From JAAZNF01 sp964561025 (lineage in GTDB: Bacteria; Myxococcota; B64-G9), in NCBI GenBank assembly GCA_964561025.1, contig CAZLNM010000006.1, positions 1 to 64,000 on the forward strand: DNA of 64,000 nucleotides. Direction: 5' to 3'. The position numbers and the translations under genes are program-made. The notes beneath the pieces are model-generated. The model did no database searches. It was not told where the DNA came from and was given only the letters and a program-made list of their open reading frames with translations. Within the stretch, counting starts at the first letter, position 1; each line of letters begins with the position of its first letter. This document shows, piece by piece, positions 32,384 to 41,945 of the stretch.

Positions 32384-34945
32384 TCAGGAGTGGATGTCGA
32401 TGAGCTCCAGGACCGGGCCCTCGGGCTCGGTGACGGCGGACGGATCGGCCGTGGCCTCGATCACCCAGTCGCCGGCGCCCTCCGGATCCAGGATGCGCTG
32501 GCGCAGGTGAACCGTGCCGTCGGGGCGGCGCTCGATGAAGGTGTACTCGCCGAGCCGCGAACGCGCCGAGACGTCGATGGACCCGTGTTCTTCGAAGTAC
32601 GGGCCGAGCGCCCGCTCGAGATCCGCGGCGCTCCAGGGGTGGGCCTCGCTCTGGCGCACCAGCTCGAGCGCGCCCTCGAAGTCTCGCCGTGCCAGGGCCT
32701 TGAGCAGGGCGTGCAGCTCGCAGCGCAGCTCGGCGTCCTGGGTGCGCGGGTTCTCGCGGAAGGCGCGCAAACGAGCGGCGGCCGGGGCCTCGCGCTCGAT
32801 CCGCGGGCCTTCCTGCGGGAGCTGCTGCATGCCCTCCCACTCGGAAAGCAGGCTGGCGTCGGTGCGCCGCACCACCCCGTGCAGGAAGGCGAGCGTCTCC
32901 TCGAACTCGTCGTTCCAGCGCTCCTCGGGGACGTTTTGCAGCGCCGTCTTGTAGACCTGGGACAGGTGGCGCAGTAGCACGCCCTCGCTGCGGGCGAGCC
33001 CATACTCCTGCACGTACTCGTTGAAGGTCATGAAGCGCTCGACCATCTCGCGCGCGATCGACTTCGGCCGGATACGATCCCGCGCCAGCCAGGGGTGGGC
33101 CCGCGCGAACTCCTCGAAGGCCTGGTAGAGAAGCTCCGCCAGCGGCTTGGGGTGTTCCACCCGCTCCAGCCGTTCCATGCGCTCGGCGTACTCGACGCCC
33201 TCGGCCTTGAGTTTGGCGATGAGCTCGGTCTTCAGCCGATCCACCTGCTTGTAGAGCACCGCGCCGGGGTCCTCCAGGATGGCCTCCACCAGCGAGAGCA
33301 GATCCAGCGCGTACGTCTCCGATTCGGGATCGAGCAGGTCGATGGCCGCGATGAGGAACAGCGACAAGGTGTGGTGCAGCGAGAAGTCGAGCTGCAAACC
33401 CGCGCGGATGACGGCGCGCCGGCCCCGGCCGTTCGCGAGGGGCGCGAGCTCCACGATGCCGGCCTGGACCAGGGAGCGGAACAGCATGGCCGCCTGCCGG
33501 CGCAAGAAACGCTTCTCGTTGTCCGGCTGGTGGGAGCGTTCGATGAGCTCCAGCAACCGGCGGTACCCGCCCCCCGGCGTCTGGTCGTCCTGAGATTGCA
33601 AGAGATCGACCAGCATGCCGTGCGTCACGCCGAAACGCGGCGAGAGCGGTTCCGGCAACGTCCGTTGCAGCCGCTCGAACACATCCCTGCTCCAACCCGG
33701 CGCGCCCGGCGGGGGTTTTTTCTTTACCAGTTTCTTCTTCAGCGCCGGGTTTTCCGCGATGCGGGCCTCGATGCGCTGGTTCTCCACCTGCCAGGGAGGG
33801 GCCAGGGCCACCACGTTGCCGTGATCGTCGAAGCCGCGACGGCCGGCGCGGCCGCCGATCTGGTGGAAGTCGCGCGCCGAGAGGATGGCCGTCTTCTGCC
33901 CGTCGTACTTGTAGAGCTGGGTGAACAGCACGCTGCGGATGGGGATGTTCACGCCCACCCCCAGCGTGTCCGTGCCCGAGATCACCTTGAGGTGCCCGGT
34001 CTGGGCCAAACGCTCGACGATGCGGCGGTAGCGCGGCAGCAGGCCGGCGTGGTGGACCCCGATTCCCTGGCGCAGCAGGCGGCTGAACTCCTTGCCGAAG
34101 GGCGTGTGCAGCCGCTCCTTCGACAGAGATTCGGCGATGGCCTGCCGATCCTCGCGCGAGCAAACGCTGAGCGAGGCGAGATCGGAAGCCATCTCCACCG
34201 CCGCGCGCTGGGTGAAGTTCACCAGGTACACCGGGGTCTCGCCGGCGCGTGTAAGCTCAACCACCGCGTCCTGCAGCAGCGCATCCAGGTAGGAAAAGCG
34301 CAGCGGCACCGGGCGCTCGCCGCTGGCGATGATCCGCACGGCGCGGTGGGTGGCGGCCTCCAGGTGTTGCTGGATGGCCCGCGGGTCGCCCAGCGTCGCC
34401 GACATGAGCAAAAAGATGCAGTCGGGCATGGTGAGCAGCGGCACCTGCCAGGCGACGCCGCGCTCGGGGTCGGCGTAGTAGTGGAACTCGTCCATCACCA
34501 CGTAATCGACGTCGGCCGCGTCGTTGCGCAGGGCCAAATTGGCGAGCACCTCGGCGGTGGCGCAGATGACCGGCGCCCCGGCGTTGACGCTGCCGTCGCC
34601 GGTGAGCAGCCCCACCCGCTCGGGGCCGAGGGCCTTGCACAGGTCGAAGAACTTCTCGTTCACCAGGGCCTTGGTGGGGGCGGTGTACCAGGAGAGCCGG
34701 CCCTCGGCCAGCGCCTGGAAGTGCAGCGCCTCGGCCACCAGCGACTTTCCCGAGCCGGTGGGGGTGGCCAGGATGACGTGCTTTCCGGCGAGGAGCTCGA
34801 GGATGGCCTCCTCCTGGGCGGGGTACAGCGAAAGGCCGCGCTCGGCCACGTACGAGACGAACTCGTCGAGGATGGCATCGGGCGCGGGCTCGGTCACACC
34901 CGAGAAACGCTGGAGGCGCCTGCCGAGTGGGGGGAGGCCCGTCAT
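32384..34945 (-). CDS. Ski2-like DEAD/DEAH-box helicase with DUF3516 C-terminus
   Basis: An 853-residue superfamily 2 helicase. Motif I is ATPTGSGKS near residue 60, motif Ia-like YTAPTKALVNEKF, motif II is DEFH in VVMDEFHYYAD, motif III is MSATLGD, and motifs IV-VI include GVHHAGLLPRYRRIVERL, GTDTLGVGVN and QIGGRAGRRG. Residues from about 430 on are a large helical region resembling the DUF3516 domain. Bacterial proteins of this kind are thought to remodel RNA or ribonucleoprotein, but have been little studied. It lies 78 bp upstream of the dehydrogenase/5-alpha-reductase pair on the same strand; a shared transcript is possible. Confidence 0.9.
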   Translation of the reverse strand: MTGLPPLGRRLQRFSGVTEPAPDAILDEFVSYVAERGLSLYPAQEEAILELLAGKHVILATPTGSGKSLVAEALHFQALAEGRLSWYTAPTKALVNEKFFDLCKALGPERVGLLTGDGSVNAGAPVICATAEVLANLALRNDAADVDYVVMDEFHYYADPERGVAWQVPLLTMPDCIFLLMSATLGDPRAIQQHLEAATHRAVRIIASGERPVPLRFSYLDALLQDAVVELTRAGETPVYLVNFTQRAAVEMASDLASLSVCSREDRQAIAESLSKERLHTPFGKEFSRLLRQGIGVHHAGLLPRYRRIVERLAQTGHLKVISGTDTLGVGVNIPIRSVLFTQLYKYDGQKTAILSARDFHQIGGRAGRRGFDDHGNVVALAPPWQVENQRIEARIAENPALKKKLVKKKPPPGAPGWSRDVFERLQRTLPEPLSPRFGVTHGMLVDLLQSQDDQTPGGGYRRLLELIERSHQPDNEKRFLRRQAAMLFRSLVQAGIVELAPLANGRGRRAVIRAGLQLDFSLHHTLSLFLIAAIDLLDPESETYALDLLSLVEAILEDPGAVLYKQVDRLKTELIAKLKAEGVEYAERMERLERVEHPKPLAELLYQAFEEFARAHPWLARDRIRPKSIAREMVERFMTFNEYVQEYGLARSEGVLLRHLSQVYKTALQNVPEERWNDEFEETLAFLHGVVRRTDASLLSEWEGMQQLPQEGPRIEREAPAAARLRAFRENPRTQDAELRCELHALLKALARRDFEGALELVRQSEAHPWSAADLERALGPYFEEHGSIDVSARSRLGEYTFIERRPDGTVHLRQRILDPEGAGDWVIEATADPSAVTEPEGPVLELIDIHS

Positions 34946-35015
34946 CGGGTATATCGTTCCGCCTCACGTTCCGCGAGGTGGCCGGGAGTCCGAGGATGGA
35001 ATGATGTGATCGAAA

Positions 35016-35282
35016 TCAGGTGCCGGCGGCGCAGTCGGCCGCCATCTGCTGCGCGGCGGCCTGGCAATCCGAGCCGTCGCAGTCCCACTTACGGGTGCCG
35101 GACTCGTACCAGCACTGGATGTTGGACTGGTTGGTCCCCTCGCAGCAGGCGGTGATGTTGGTGCAGGTGCCGATGTCCGTGCCCGTGGGCTCGCACTGTT
35201 TGTTGCCGCCGTCGTCGCCGCAGGCAGAGAAAACGAACGCCATCGCCGAGAGCACCAGGATTGCCAGCAAGATCTTTTTCAC
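35016..35282 (-). CDS. Small Cys-rich lipoprotein
   Basis: 88 residues from a GTG at 35282, preceded by AAAGGAGAAAGAACC. The signal ends in a clear lipobox (AFVFSAC), followed by Asp/Gly. The mature part has about seven Cys (CEPTGTDIGTCTNITACC, WDCDGSDC) that probably form disulfides. No family recognised; it resembles other short myxobacterial lipoproteins. Confidence 0.8.
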   Translation of the reverse strand: MKKILLAILVLSAMAFVFSACGDDGGNKQCEPTGTDIGTCTNITACCEGTNQSNIQCWYESGTRKWDCDGSDCQAAAQQMAADCAAGT

Positions 35283-35348
35283 GGTTCTTTCTCCTTTCGA
35301 AAGATATCGGACGACAGGTTTTCCCCCGCAACGAGATTTCTACTAGAA

Positions 35349-35903
35349 TTACGGTTTATAAGCAAAGGGTTTCTTGGTGGATTCACATTCCAAACGTAGC
35401 AGGAAGCGCTTGCGCGCCGGCCCGGCGCCATAGCCGCCCAGGCTGCCGTCACCCTGGATGACGCGGTGGCAGGGGACCAGGATGGCGATGCGGTTTTGGC
35501 CGTTGGCGTTCCCGGCGGCGCGGCAGGCGCGCGGGGCGCCGGCGGAGCGCGCCAGCTCTGCGTAGGAGCGCGTCTGGCCATAGGGGATGCGCAGCAACGC
35601 CCGCCATACCCGGACCTGGAAGGCGGTACCCTCGAGGGCCAGCGGGACGGTGAAGGTCTTGCGCCGGCCGGAGAAATACTCGCCGAGCTCTCGCCGCAGG
35701 CGCGCGAGCAGGCGCCGGGCCCCGGCGGGGGCGCGGCCGCCTTGTCGCGTGGAGGAGGCCGGGCCCCGCGCGAACTCGAGGCGCAGGATCGCCGCCGGGC
35801 TGGCCTCGGCCTCCATGCGGCCGAGCGGCGTAGCGATGACGGAGCGCGCCGTGGGACCGGGGGACACTGGCGATGGGTTCCGAGGAATGACTCGTTTTTT
35901 CAT
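35349..35903 (-). CDS. ogt: O6-methylguanine-DNA methyltransferase (Ogt/MGMT)
   Basis: About 184 residues. The ATG at 35903 follows GGGAGG. The protein has an N-terminal domain with R-L-E-F-A strand features and a C-terminal active-site domain with FQVRVWRALLRIPYGQTRSYAELA (helix-turn-helix for DNA binding), RACRAAGNANGQNRIAILVPCHRVI with the alkyl-accepting Cys in PCHRV, and GGYGAGPARKRFLL. It repairs O6-alkylguanine by transferring the alkyl group to Cys in a suicidal reaction. The stretch before the start (AAMKKRVIPRN) argues against the 35942 start. It stands alone between a lipoprotein and the divergent polysaccharide genes. Confidence 0.93.
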   Translation of the reverse strand: MKKRVIPRNPSPVSPGPTARSVIATPLGRMEAEASPAAILRLEFARGPASSTRQGGRAPAGARRLLARLRRELGEYFSGRRKTFTVPLALEGTAFQVRVWRALLRIPYGQTRSYAELARSAGAPRACRAAGNANGQNRIAILVPCHRVIQGDGSLGGYGAGPARKRFLLRLECESTKKPFAYKP

Positions 35904-36045
35904 GGCGGCCTCCCAGGACAACCGACTGCCGGTATTTGACATCTTTGGCGCGCAGGATCAAATCGCCGGCGCCGCTATCGGGCTCCCCTTTGACAGCGGC
36001 AGGCAGCGGGCGTAGTGTCCGCCGCCGGCGAGGGATGGAGTTCGC

Positions 36046-39000
36046 ATGATCTTCGAAGACCCGAGACAGCGGCGTTGGCGCTACTCGCTGCTCCTGTTTT
36101 CGGCGCTGCTGGCCACGGCGCTGCTCATCGGCGCCCTGGTGGTGTCGGGCCTGCTGGTGCCGCCCCCCATCCCGGACACCTTCTCGCAGCACAAGCTGAT
36201 CTCCGCCGCCGCCATCCGCGAGGACATGGAGCGGCGCATCAAACCCCGCTTCACCCCCGAACAACTCGCCCGGCTGGCCCGCATGCGGGCCAAGAACCGC
36301 TGGCGCCTGGACCGGTTGGTGAAGGGCGCTATCGAGGGCGCCATGCCCTTCGCCGAGGGTACAGTGGTGGCCTTCGTGCTGGACGACGATCCGTTGTCGA
36401 TCGCCTCGCTGGAGCGCCACCTGCCGCAGCTCGACGTGGTGGTGCCGGACTGGTTCGAGCTGCCCGGCGCTGGCTGCGATGTGGTCGAGCGCAGCAGCGA
36501 TAAATTACGCCGCTTGCTCGCGCGCGCCGATGTGCTGGTGTTGCCGCGGTTGGCCAACCTGTTCGAGGGCAAGTGGCGTGGCGCCGAGACCGGCGAGTTC
36601 TTGCGCAACGACGAGGCCCGCCAGTGCGTGGCGAAAAAACTGTGCGCCCGGTTGTGGCAGCTCTCGGCCGACGGGCTCAACGTGGACCTGGAGGATCTGG
36701 CCCCCGAGGACTCCGAGAACTTCCTCGAGTTCCTGGTCGATCTGCGCAAGGAGCTGCGCCAGTACGGCATGCGGTTGACCGTGGACGTGCCGTTCCAGGA
36801 TCCGGCCTTCGACTACGAGTATATCGCCAAGGTCTCCGACGCGGTCATGGTCATGGCCTACGACGAGCACTTCCCCTCGTCGCTGCCCGGTCCCATCGCA
36901 TCGAAGGAGTGGCTCGACCAGTCGCTCGACTACGTGCTGCCGCGCTTGCTCCCCGATCGCACCGTGCTCGTGCTGGGGGCCTACGGCTACGACTGGAACG
37001 TCGAGCGCCGGGAGGAGCTCGCCGAGGGCATCACCTTCACCAACGCGGTGAACCTGGCCCGCGCCGCGGGCAGCTTGCCCCATTTCGTGGAGGGCATCGA
37101 GAACAGCCACTTCGCCTACCACGACGAGGACGATACCGTCCACGAGGTGTGGTTCCAGGATTCTTTGGCCATGTGGAATCAGGTCCGGCGCGCCGGCCAG
37201 CGCAAGGTCTCGCGTTTCGGCATCTGGCGCCTGGGGACCGAGGACGAGACGCTGTGGCACTTCCTGGGGCAAGACCGTCCGCCGGAGCGGCCGGATCTTT
37301 TGGAGGAGGTGCCCGCCGCCAAGACAGTGGAGTTCTACGGCGAGGGGGAGGTGCTCACGGTGCGCACCCGCCCGCAACCCGGCCGGCGGGAGTTCGCGGT
37401 GGACGAGCAAGGGTTCGTGCGCGAGGGGGTGTACTCCCTGGTCCCGACCGGGTACCTGGTCGAACGGCGCTGCGGAGAGGGCCGCCAGGTGGTTCTCTCC
37501 TTCGACGACGGCCCGTCGGAGGAGTGGACCCCGGCCATTCTCGAGGTACTGGAGCGATTTCGCGCGCCGGCGGTGTTCTTCATGGTGGGCGAGCAGGTGC
37601 TGCGCTTCCCCGATCTGGTGGAGGCGGTCTCCGAGGCCGGGCACTTCGTCGGCAACCATTCCTTCTCCCACCCCCATCTGGAGGACATCACGCCGGCGGA
37701 GGCGCGGGTGCAGCTCAACTCCACCCAGCGCCTCATCGAAGGCCTCACCGGAAAGCGCTCGCCGCTGTTCCGCGCCCCCTACACCGCGGACATGATCATC
37801 GACGACGAGGCCGGGCTCGCGCCCATGCGCATCGGCCTCGAGGAAGGCTACGTGGTGGTGGGGGCCAACGTGGACAGCCAGGACTGGAAGCTACAGCAAC
37901 CCGAGGCCATCGCCGACCACGTGCTCACGGAGCTTTTGCGCGGGGCGGGGCAGATCGTGCTGTTCCACGACGGCGGCGGCGACCGGCGCGCCACGGTGGA
38001 GGCCCTGCGCCTGCTCATCCCCCGGCTGCGGGCCCTGGGCTTCCAGATCGTGTCCCTGGACGAGCTGCTGGGGATCCCCCGCCGCGAGATCGAACAGCGC
38101 CTGCCGCTGGGCGAGCGCTTCATCTCCTGGAGCAGCGCCGCCACCGCCTGGCTGCGCTCGTGGGGGTTCGCCATCATCGGCGGGCTGTTCTTCGTGTGCA
38201 CCGTGCTGGCCGCGTTACGCATCCTGCTGCTCGGCGGCGTGACGCTGTTCGACCGCTACTGGCAACGGCGCCGCCGCTCGAACGGCCAGGGCGGCGCCGC
38301 AGCCGACTTCCAACCCATGGTCTCGGTGCTCATCCCGGCCTTCAACGAGGAGAAGGTCATCGCCTCGACCCTGGCCTCGTTGCGCGCCACGGCCTGGCCC
38401 AGGGTGGAGTTCGTGGTCATCGACGACGGCTCCAAGGACCGCACCGCAGAGGTGGTGCAGGCCATCGCCGCCAAAGATCCGCGGGTACGCTTGCTGCGCC
38501 AGGAGAACGCCGGCAAGGCGGCCGCGGCCAACCACGGCCTGCGCGAGGCGCGCGGCGAGATCGTGGTGGCGGTGGACGCGGACACCATCGTCTCGGCCGA
38601 GGCCATCCCGCGCCTGGTGCGGCACTTCGTCGATCCCGAGGTGACGGCGGTGTGCGGCAACGTGGAGGTGGGCAACGTCAACTCCTGGCTCACCGCCTTC
38701 CAGGCGGTGGAGTACGTCACCAGCCAGAACTTCGATCGGCGGGCCTTCTCGGCGCTCAACTGCATCTCGGTCGTGCCCGGGGCCCTGGGCGCCTGGCGCC
38801 GCCAGGCGGTGCTCGACGCGGGCGGCTACAGCAAGGACACCCTCACCGAGGACGCCGATCTGACGCTCTCCGTGCTGCGCGCCGGTGGCCGGGTGATCTA
38901 CGAGCCGGAGGCCATCGGGCGCACCGAGGCGCCGGAGTCGCTGGGGGCCTTCCTCAAGCAGCGTTTCCGCTGGACCTACGGCACCTACCAGTGCCTGTGG

Positions 39001-39402
39001 AAGCACAAGCGCGCCTTCTTCCGCGGCACCCTGGGCTGGATCGGCCTGCCCAACATGGTCCTGTTCCAGATCCTGTTCCCGGCGCTGAGCCCCATCGGCG
39101 ACCTGGTGATGGTGGCCTCCATCGTGCGCGGGGATTGGTCGGCTTTCTTGGCCGGCTACCTGGCCTTCCTGTTCATGGACGTGTGCGCCTCGCTGCTCGC
39201 CTTCTGGCTCGACCGCAAACCCAAGTGGTGGCTGCTGCTCTTGCTCGTCCAGCGTTTCAGCTACCGGCAGATCATGTACTACGTGTCGATCAAGTCCATG
39301 CTGGCCGCGTTGCGCGGCCTGCGTCACGGTTGGCGCAAGCTGGATCGCAAGGGGACGGTGTCGCTGGGAGCGGCGCAAGGCGGGGAGGCGAGGACGTCAT
39401 GA
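36046..39402 (+). CDS. GH18-like / polysaccharide deacetylase / GT2 synthase fusion
   Basis: A 1118-residue three-domain membrane enzyme. A membrane helix lies at about 14-36. A GH18-like hydrolase region (about 65-440) has DGLNVDLED, where Glu216 sits in the catalytic-acid position, and VMVMAYDEHF. A NodB deacetylase domain (about 470-690) has SFDDG (485-489) and NHSFSHPH with metal ligands His538/His542. A further helix (about 700-730) leads to a family 2 glycosyltransferase domain (about 755-1000), with VSVLIPAFNEEKV, DDG, VDAD, TEDADL and QRFRW, the processive beta-glycan synthase set. C-terminal membrane helices follow. Together these would make, deacetylate and trim an N-acetylglucosamine-type exopolysaccharide, the work that PgaB and PgaC split in E. 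coli. A sulfatase-fold gene overlaps its end. Confidence 0.93.
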   Translation: MIFEDPRQRRWRYSLLLFSALLATALLIGALVVSGLLVPPPIPDTFSQHKLISAAAIREDMERRIKPRFTPEQLARLARMRAKNRWRLDRLVKGAIEGAMPFAEGTVVAFVLDDDPLSIASLERHLPQLDVVVPDWFELPGAGCDVVERSSDKLRRLLARADVLVLPRLANLFEGKWRGAETGEFLRNDEARQCVAKKLCARLWQLSADGLNVDLEDLAPEDSENFLEFLVDLRKELRQYGMRLTVDVPFQDPAFDYEYIAKVSDAVMVMAYDEHFPSSLPGPIASKEWLDQSLDYVLPRLLPDRTVLVLGAYGYDWNVERREELAEGITFTNAVNLARAAGSLPHFVEGIENSHFAYHDEDDTVHEVWFQDSLAMWNQVRRAGQRKVSRFGIWRLGTEDETLWHFLGQDRPPERPDLLEEVPAAKTVEFYGEGEVLTVRTRPQPGRREFAVDEQGFVREGVYSLVPTGYLVERRCGEGRQVVLSFDDGPSEEWTPAILEVLERFRAPAVFFMVGEQVLRFPDLVEAVSEAGHFVGNHSFSHPHLEDITPAEARVQLNSTQRLIEGLTGKRSPLFRAPYTADMIIDDEAGLAPMRIGLEEGYVVVGANVDSQDWKLQQPEAIADHVLTELLRGAGQIVLFHDGGGDRRATVEALRLLIPRLRALGFQIVSLDELLGIPRREIEQRLPLGERFISWSSAATAWLRSWGFAIIGGLFFVCTVLAALRILLLGGVTLFDRYWQRRRRSNGQGGAAADFQPMVSVLIPAFNEEKVIASTLASLRATAWPRVEFVVIDDGSKDRTAEVVQAIAAKDPRVRLLRQENAGKAAAANHGLREARGEIVVAVDADTIVSAEAIPRLVRHFVDPEVTAVCGNVEVGNVNSWLTAFQAVEYVTSQNFDRRAFSALNCISVVPGALGAWRRQAVLDAGGYSKDTLTEDADLTLSVLRAGGRVIYEPEAIGRTEAPESLGAFLKQRFRWTYGTYQCLWKHKRAFFRGTLGWIGLPNMVLFQILFPALSPIGDLVMVASIVRGDWSAFLAGYLAFLFMDVCASLLAFWLDRKPKWWLLLLLVQRFSYRQIMYYVSIKSMLAALRGLRHGWRKLDRKGTVSLGAAQGGEARTS

Positions 39403-41117
39403 GCCCGCCGGGCAGCCGCCGTCTCGCCTTCACCCTGATGGCCTGCCTGCTGCTGCTCCCGCTCAAGCTGATCCGCGGGTGGAACGCGGAGCCGGCGCTC
39501 TCGCTGCTCTCCGCCTGGCTGTTGGACGCCTGCTTCCTGCTCGGGCTGTGCCTGCTGTCGATCGTCGCCGGCGGGAAGACGCCGCGGCGGCGGCTCGCCC
39601 TGGGCGGCGGCGTGTTTCTGCTGCTGGAGATCCCGGCGCTGCTCTTGATCGCCGCGCACAGCTTCTACCTGGAGGAGGCCACCGCCAGGCAGTTTTCGCT
39701 GTTGGACTCGTCCCTTGGCGCGGTCGCATTTTTCGTCACCGAGATCGTTCCTCCGGTGGTGCTGGCCGTGACGGGCCTGCTCCTTGCCGGGTTGAGCGTG
39801 GCCGCCGGGTTCCTGGCCCGCAGGCTGTGGCTGCCTCGCCCACGTTGGGTGGCGCTTTCCGCGGCGGGGCTTGGCCTAATCCCGCTCGTCCACCAGGCCA
39901 CCGTGACCTTCTATCCCTCGGTCCTGTGGGAGATGGGCCGCGACGTGGCCGAGGCGCTGTCGCATCCCGTCATCGCCCCCGGGGGCGAGACGGCGGAACT
40001 CGCGGACGCCGCGCGGGGGCGTGCGGTGCCGGAGGCAGAGCCGCGCTTCGACCGGGTGCTGGTCTTCGTGATGGAGAGCGTCCCCTCGCGCATCCTGGAG
40101 CAGGACGCCGCAGCGCTCCCGGCCGGTCATTTTTTCAATCTTCACCGGGCGCAGGCCCACCGCTACAGCGCCTATTTCACCACCAACCAGGATAGCCGCA
40201 CCGGTCTTTTGGCCATGCTCTTCGGCCGGCTCATCCCCTTCGAGGCCTATAGCGAGCGCGACGCGCGGCAGTACCTGTTCCTGCGGCAGCGGCCCTCGCT
40301 GGTCGAGCGCATGGAGCGGGCGGGTTTTCATACCGCGGTGGCCGCGGCCCAGACCGACGTAGAGCTGGTGGTGTTCGAGCTGCCCTGGCAGACGCGGATC
40401 ATCCTGTCGCAAGCGGAGTTCGAGAACCACGGCGACTTTTTGTGCTTCAACCCCTACCATTTCGAGCACGACTGCGAGGATCGCATCCTGCTGCCGCGCC
40501 TCTTCGATCTCTTCGACCAGCGGCCGCGCCTGTTTCTATTGCAGGAAGCGGTGTTCGGCCACATCGGCGAATACGAGCAGAGCAGCGGCAAGACCCCGGT
40601 GGAATACTACGGCGACTACTTGCAGGCCGTGTGGGAGCGCCTGGCCGAGCGCGGCCTGCTCGACACGACGCTATTGGTGGTGACCTCCGACCACGGCATC
40701 CGGGACTGGGACTACCGCACCCGCCGTTGGGCCCTGCGCCTGCCGCTGTGGTTCATCAACCCCCGCTTCCAGGGACAAGCCGTGGACGGGCTCTACAACC
40801 AGAGCGACTTTCCCGCGCTGCTCTTGTCCGAGCTCGCGGATGTGCCACCCCCCGCGCCGCGCCAGGTGAGCGCCTACGTCGGCTGCACCAATTCCTCGCT
40901 GGTGGGGGCAGTGAGCGCCGAGGGGGATCTGCTGGTGGTGAAGGACCGGCGATATCGAAAGTACGTGCTCGCCGACGGCTTCTGCCCCGACGACGATCGT
41001 CCCACGGCCCCGCCGCGCCGCGCCGTTCCGGCCGGTGCGCTGGTCGAGTTCTTCCGCAACACGCGGGAGCGCTTCGAGGAATCCTTTCAGGGGCCGGCCG
41101 AGGTCGCCGCGGATTGA
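39399..41117 (+). CDS. Membrane-anchored alkaline phosphatase/sulfatase-fold transferase
   Basis: A 572-residue protein with four to five N-terminal membrane helices (about 10-165) and a periplasmic alkaline-phosphatase-superfamily domain (about 215-500). The ATG overlaps the stop of the fusion enzyme (ATGA at 39399-39402). Family marks include VFVMESVPSR (first metal Glu/Ser region), YFTTNQDSRTG (the likely Thr nucleophile region) and LLVVTSDHGIRDWD (metal Asp/His). The layout resembles LTA synthase, OpgE/EptA and other phosphoglycerol or phosphoethanolamine transferases. It may modify the polysaccharide made by the upstream enzyme or a lipid head group. The donor and acceptor are not identifiable from sequence. 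Confidence 0.85.
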   Translation: MSPPGSRRLAFTLMACLLLLPLKLIRGWNAEPALSLLSAWLLDACFLLGLCLLSIVAGGKTPRRRLALGGGVFLLLEIPALLLIAAHSFYLEEATARQFSLLDSSLGAVAFFVTEIVPPVVLAVTGLLLAGLSVAAGFLARRLWLPRPRWVALSAAGLGLIPLVHQATVTFYPSVLWEMGRDVAEALSHPVIAPGGETAELADAARGRAVPEAEPRFDRVLVFVMESVPSRILEQDAAALPAGHFFNLHRAQAHRYSAYFTTNQDSRTGLLAMLFGRLIPFEAYSERDARQYLFLRQRPSLVERMERAGFHTAVAAAQTDVELVVFELPWQTRIILSQAEFENHGDFLCFNPYHFEHDCEDRILLPRLFDLFDQRPRLFLLQEAVFGHIGEYEQSSGKTPVEYYGDYLQAVWERLAERGLLDTTLLVVTSDHGIRDWDYRTRRWALRLPLWFINPRFQGQAVDGLYNQSDFPALLLSELADVPPPAPRQVSAYVGCTNSSLVGAVSAEGDLLVVKDRRYRKYVLADGFCPDDDRPTAPPRRAVPAGALVEFFRNTRERFEESFQGPAEVAAD

Positions 41118-41185
41118 CGCGCGGCCAGGGATCGGGCAGAGTCTTCGCCGAAAGCATTCCCATCACCCTTACGAGGAGGAAAACG

Positions 41186-41926
41186 ATGCGCTCCATGACA
41201 AGCTTGTTGGTCATCCTGGCGATCGCCGGCTGCGGCGGTGACGGCAAGCAGAAGTGCGATGACGGCACGACCCAGTGCAACGGCGACTGGGTCCAGACCT
41301 GCACAAACGATGTCTGGTCCAACACCACCGACTGCGCCGCGCAGGGCAAGACCTGCCAGAACGGCGCCTGCGTGGGGGGCGGTTGCACCACCGGGCAGAC
41401 GCAGTGCAACGGCAACGTCATCCAGACCTGCGCGAGCGGCCAGTGGGTGAACGGCACCGATTGCGCCGCCTCGGGCAAGACCTGTCAGAACGGCGCCTGC
41501 GTCGGCGGCGGCAACACCATGCCCAAGGCCGGGGTGTGGAGCTACAGCCAGTTCCAGTACGGCACCAACACCTGCAAGTTCGAGGCGCTGGGGACGGGCC
41601 AGGGCGGCTTCGGCATCAGCAACGTCGCCGACCCCAACTTTCACGTGACCCCGGGTGACGGCTCCCAGGAGTTCGACTGCGCCGTGAGCGGATCGAACTA
41701 CACCTGCCACCGCGGCGACGTCACCCAGACCGTGCCCAACTACGACGTCACCTTGCACGGCGCGGTCGATGTGAGCGGGAGCTTCACCGATGCCGAGCAC
41801 ACCAGCGGCACGCAGAACGGCACCGTCTCTTGCACCGGCACCCAGTGCGCCGCCGCGGCCACCTACCTCAAGATCTCCTTCCCCTGCCAGGTGGTGGTGA
41901 ACTACTCCGGCAAGTGGGAGCGGTAG
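41186..41926 (+). CDS. Lipoprotein with tandem Cys repeats
   Basis: 246 residues; GAGGAGG lies just before the ATG at 41186. The signal ends with a lipobox (LAIAGC). Two near-identical repeats of about 43 residues follow, with the pattern T-Q-C-N-G, Q-T-C, T-D-C-A-A, G-K-T-C-Q-N-G-A-C-V-G-G-G. The C-terminal half is a beta-rich domain with four more Cys. The repeat type is common in myxobacterial surface proteins. No function is recognisable. Confidence 0.83.
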   Translation: MRSMTSLLVILAIAGCGGDGKQKCDDGTTQCNGDWVQTCTNDVWSNTTDCAAQGKTCQNGACVGGGCTTGQTQCNGNVIQTCASGQWVNGTDCAASGKTCQNGACVGGGNTMPKAGVWSYSQFQYGTNTCKFEALGTGQGGFGISNVADPNFHVTPGDGSQEFDCAVSGSNYTCHRGDVTQTVPNYDVTLHGAVDVSGSFTDAEHTSGTQNGTVSCTGTQCAAAATYLKISFPCQVVVNYSGKWER

Positions 41927-41945
41927 TACGTGGTTGAAGACGCCG

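Noticed and set aside
36573..39398. Open frame upstream of the sulfatase-fold gene, in frame with it
   Set aside because: It overlaps the whole fusion enzyme in another frame and has Arg/Gly/Ala-rich composition without motifs; only the part from the ATG at 39399 is real.
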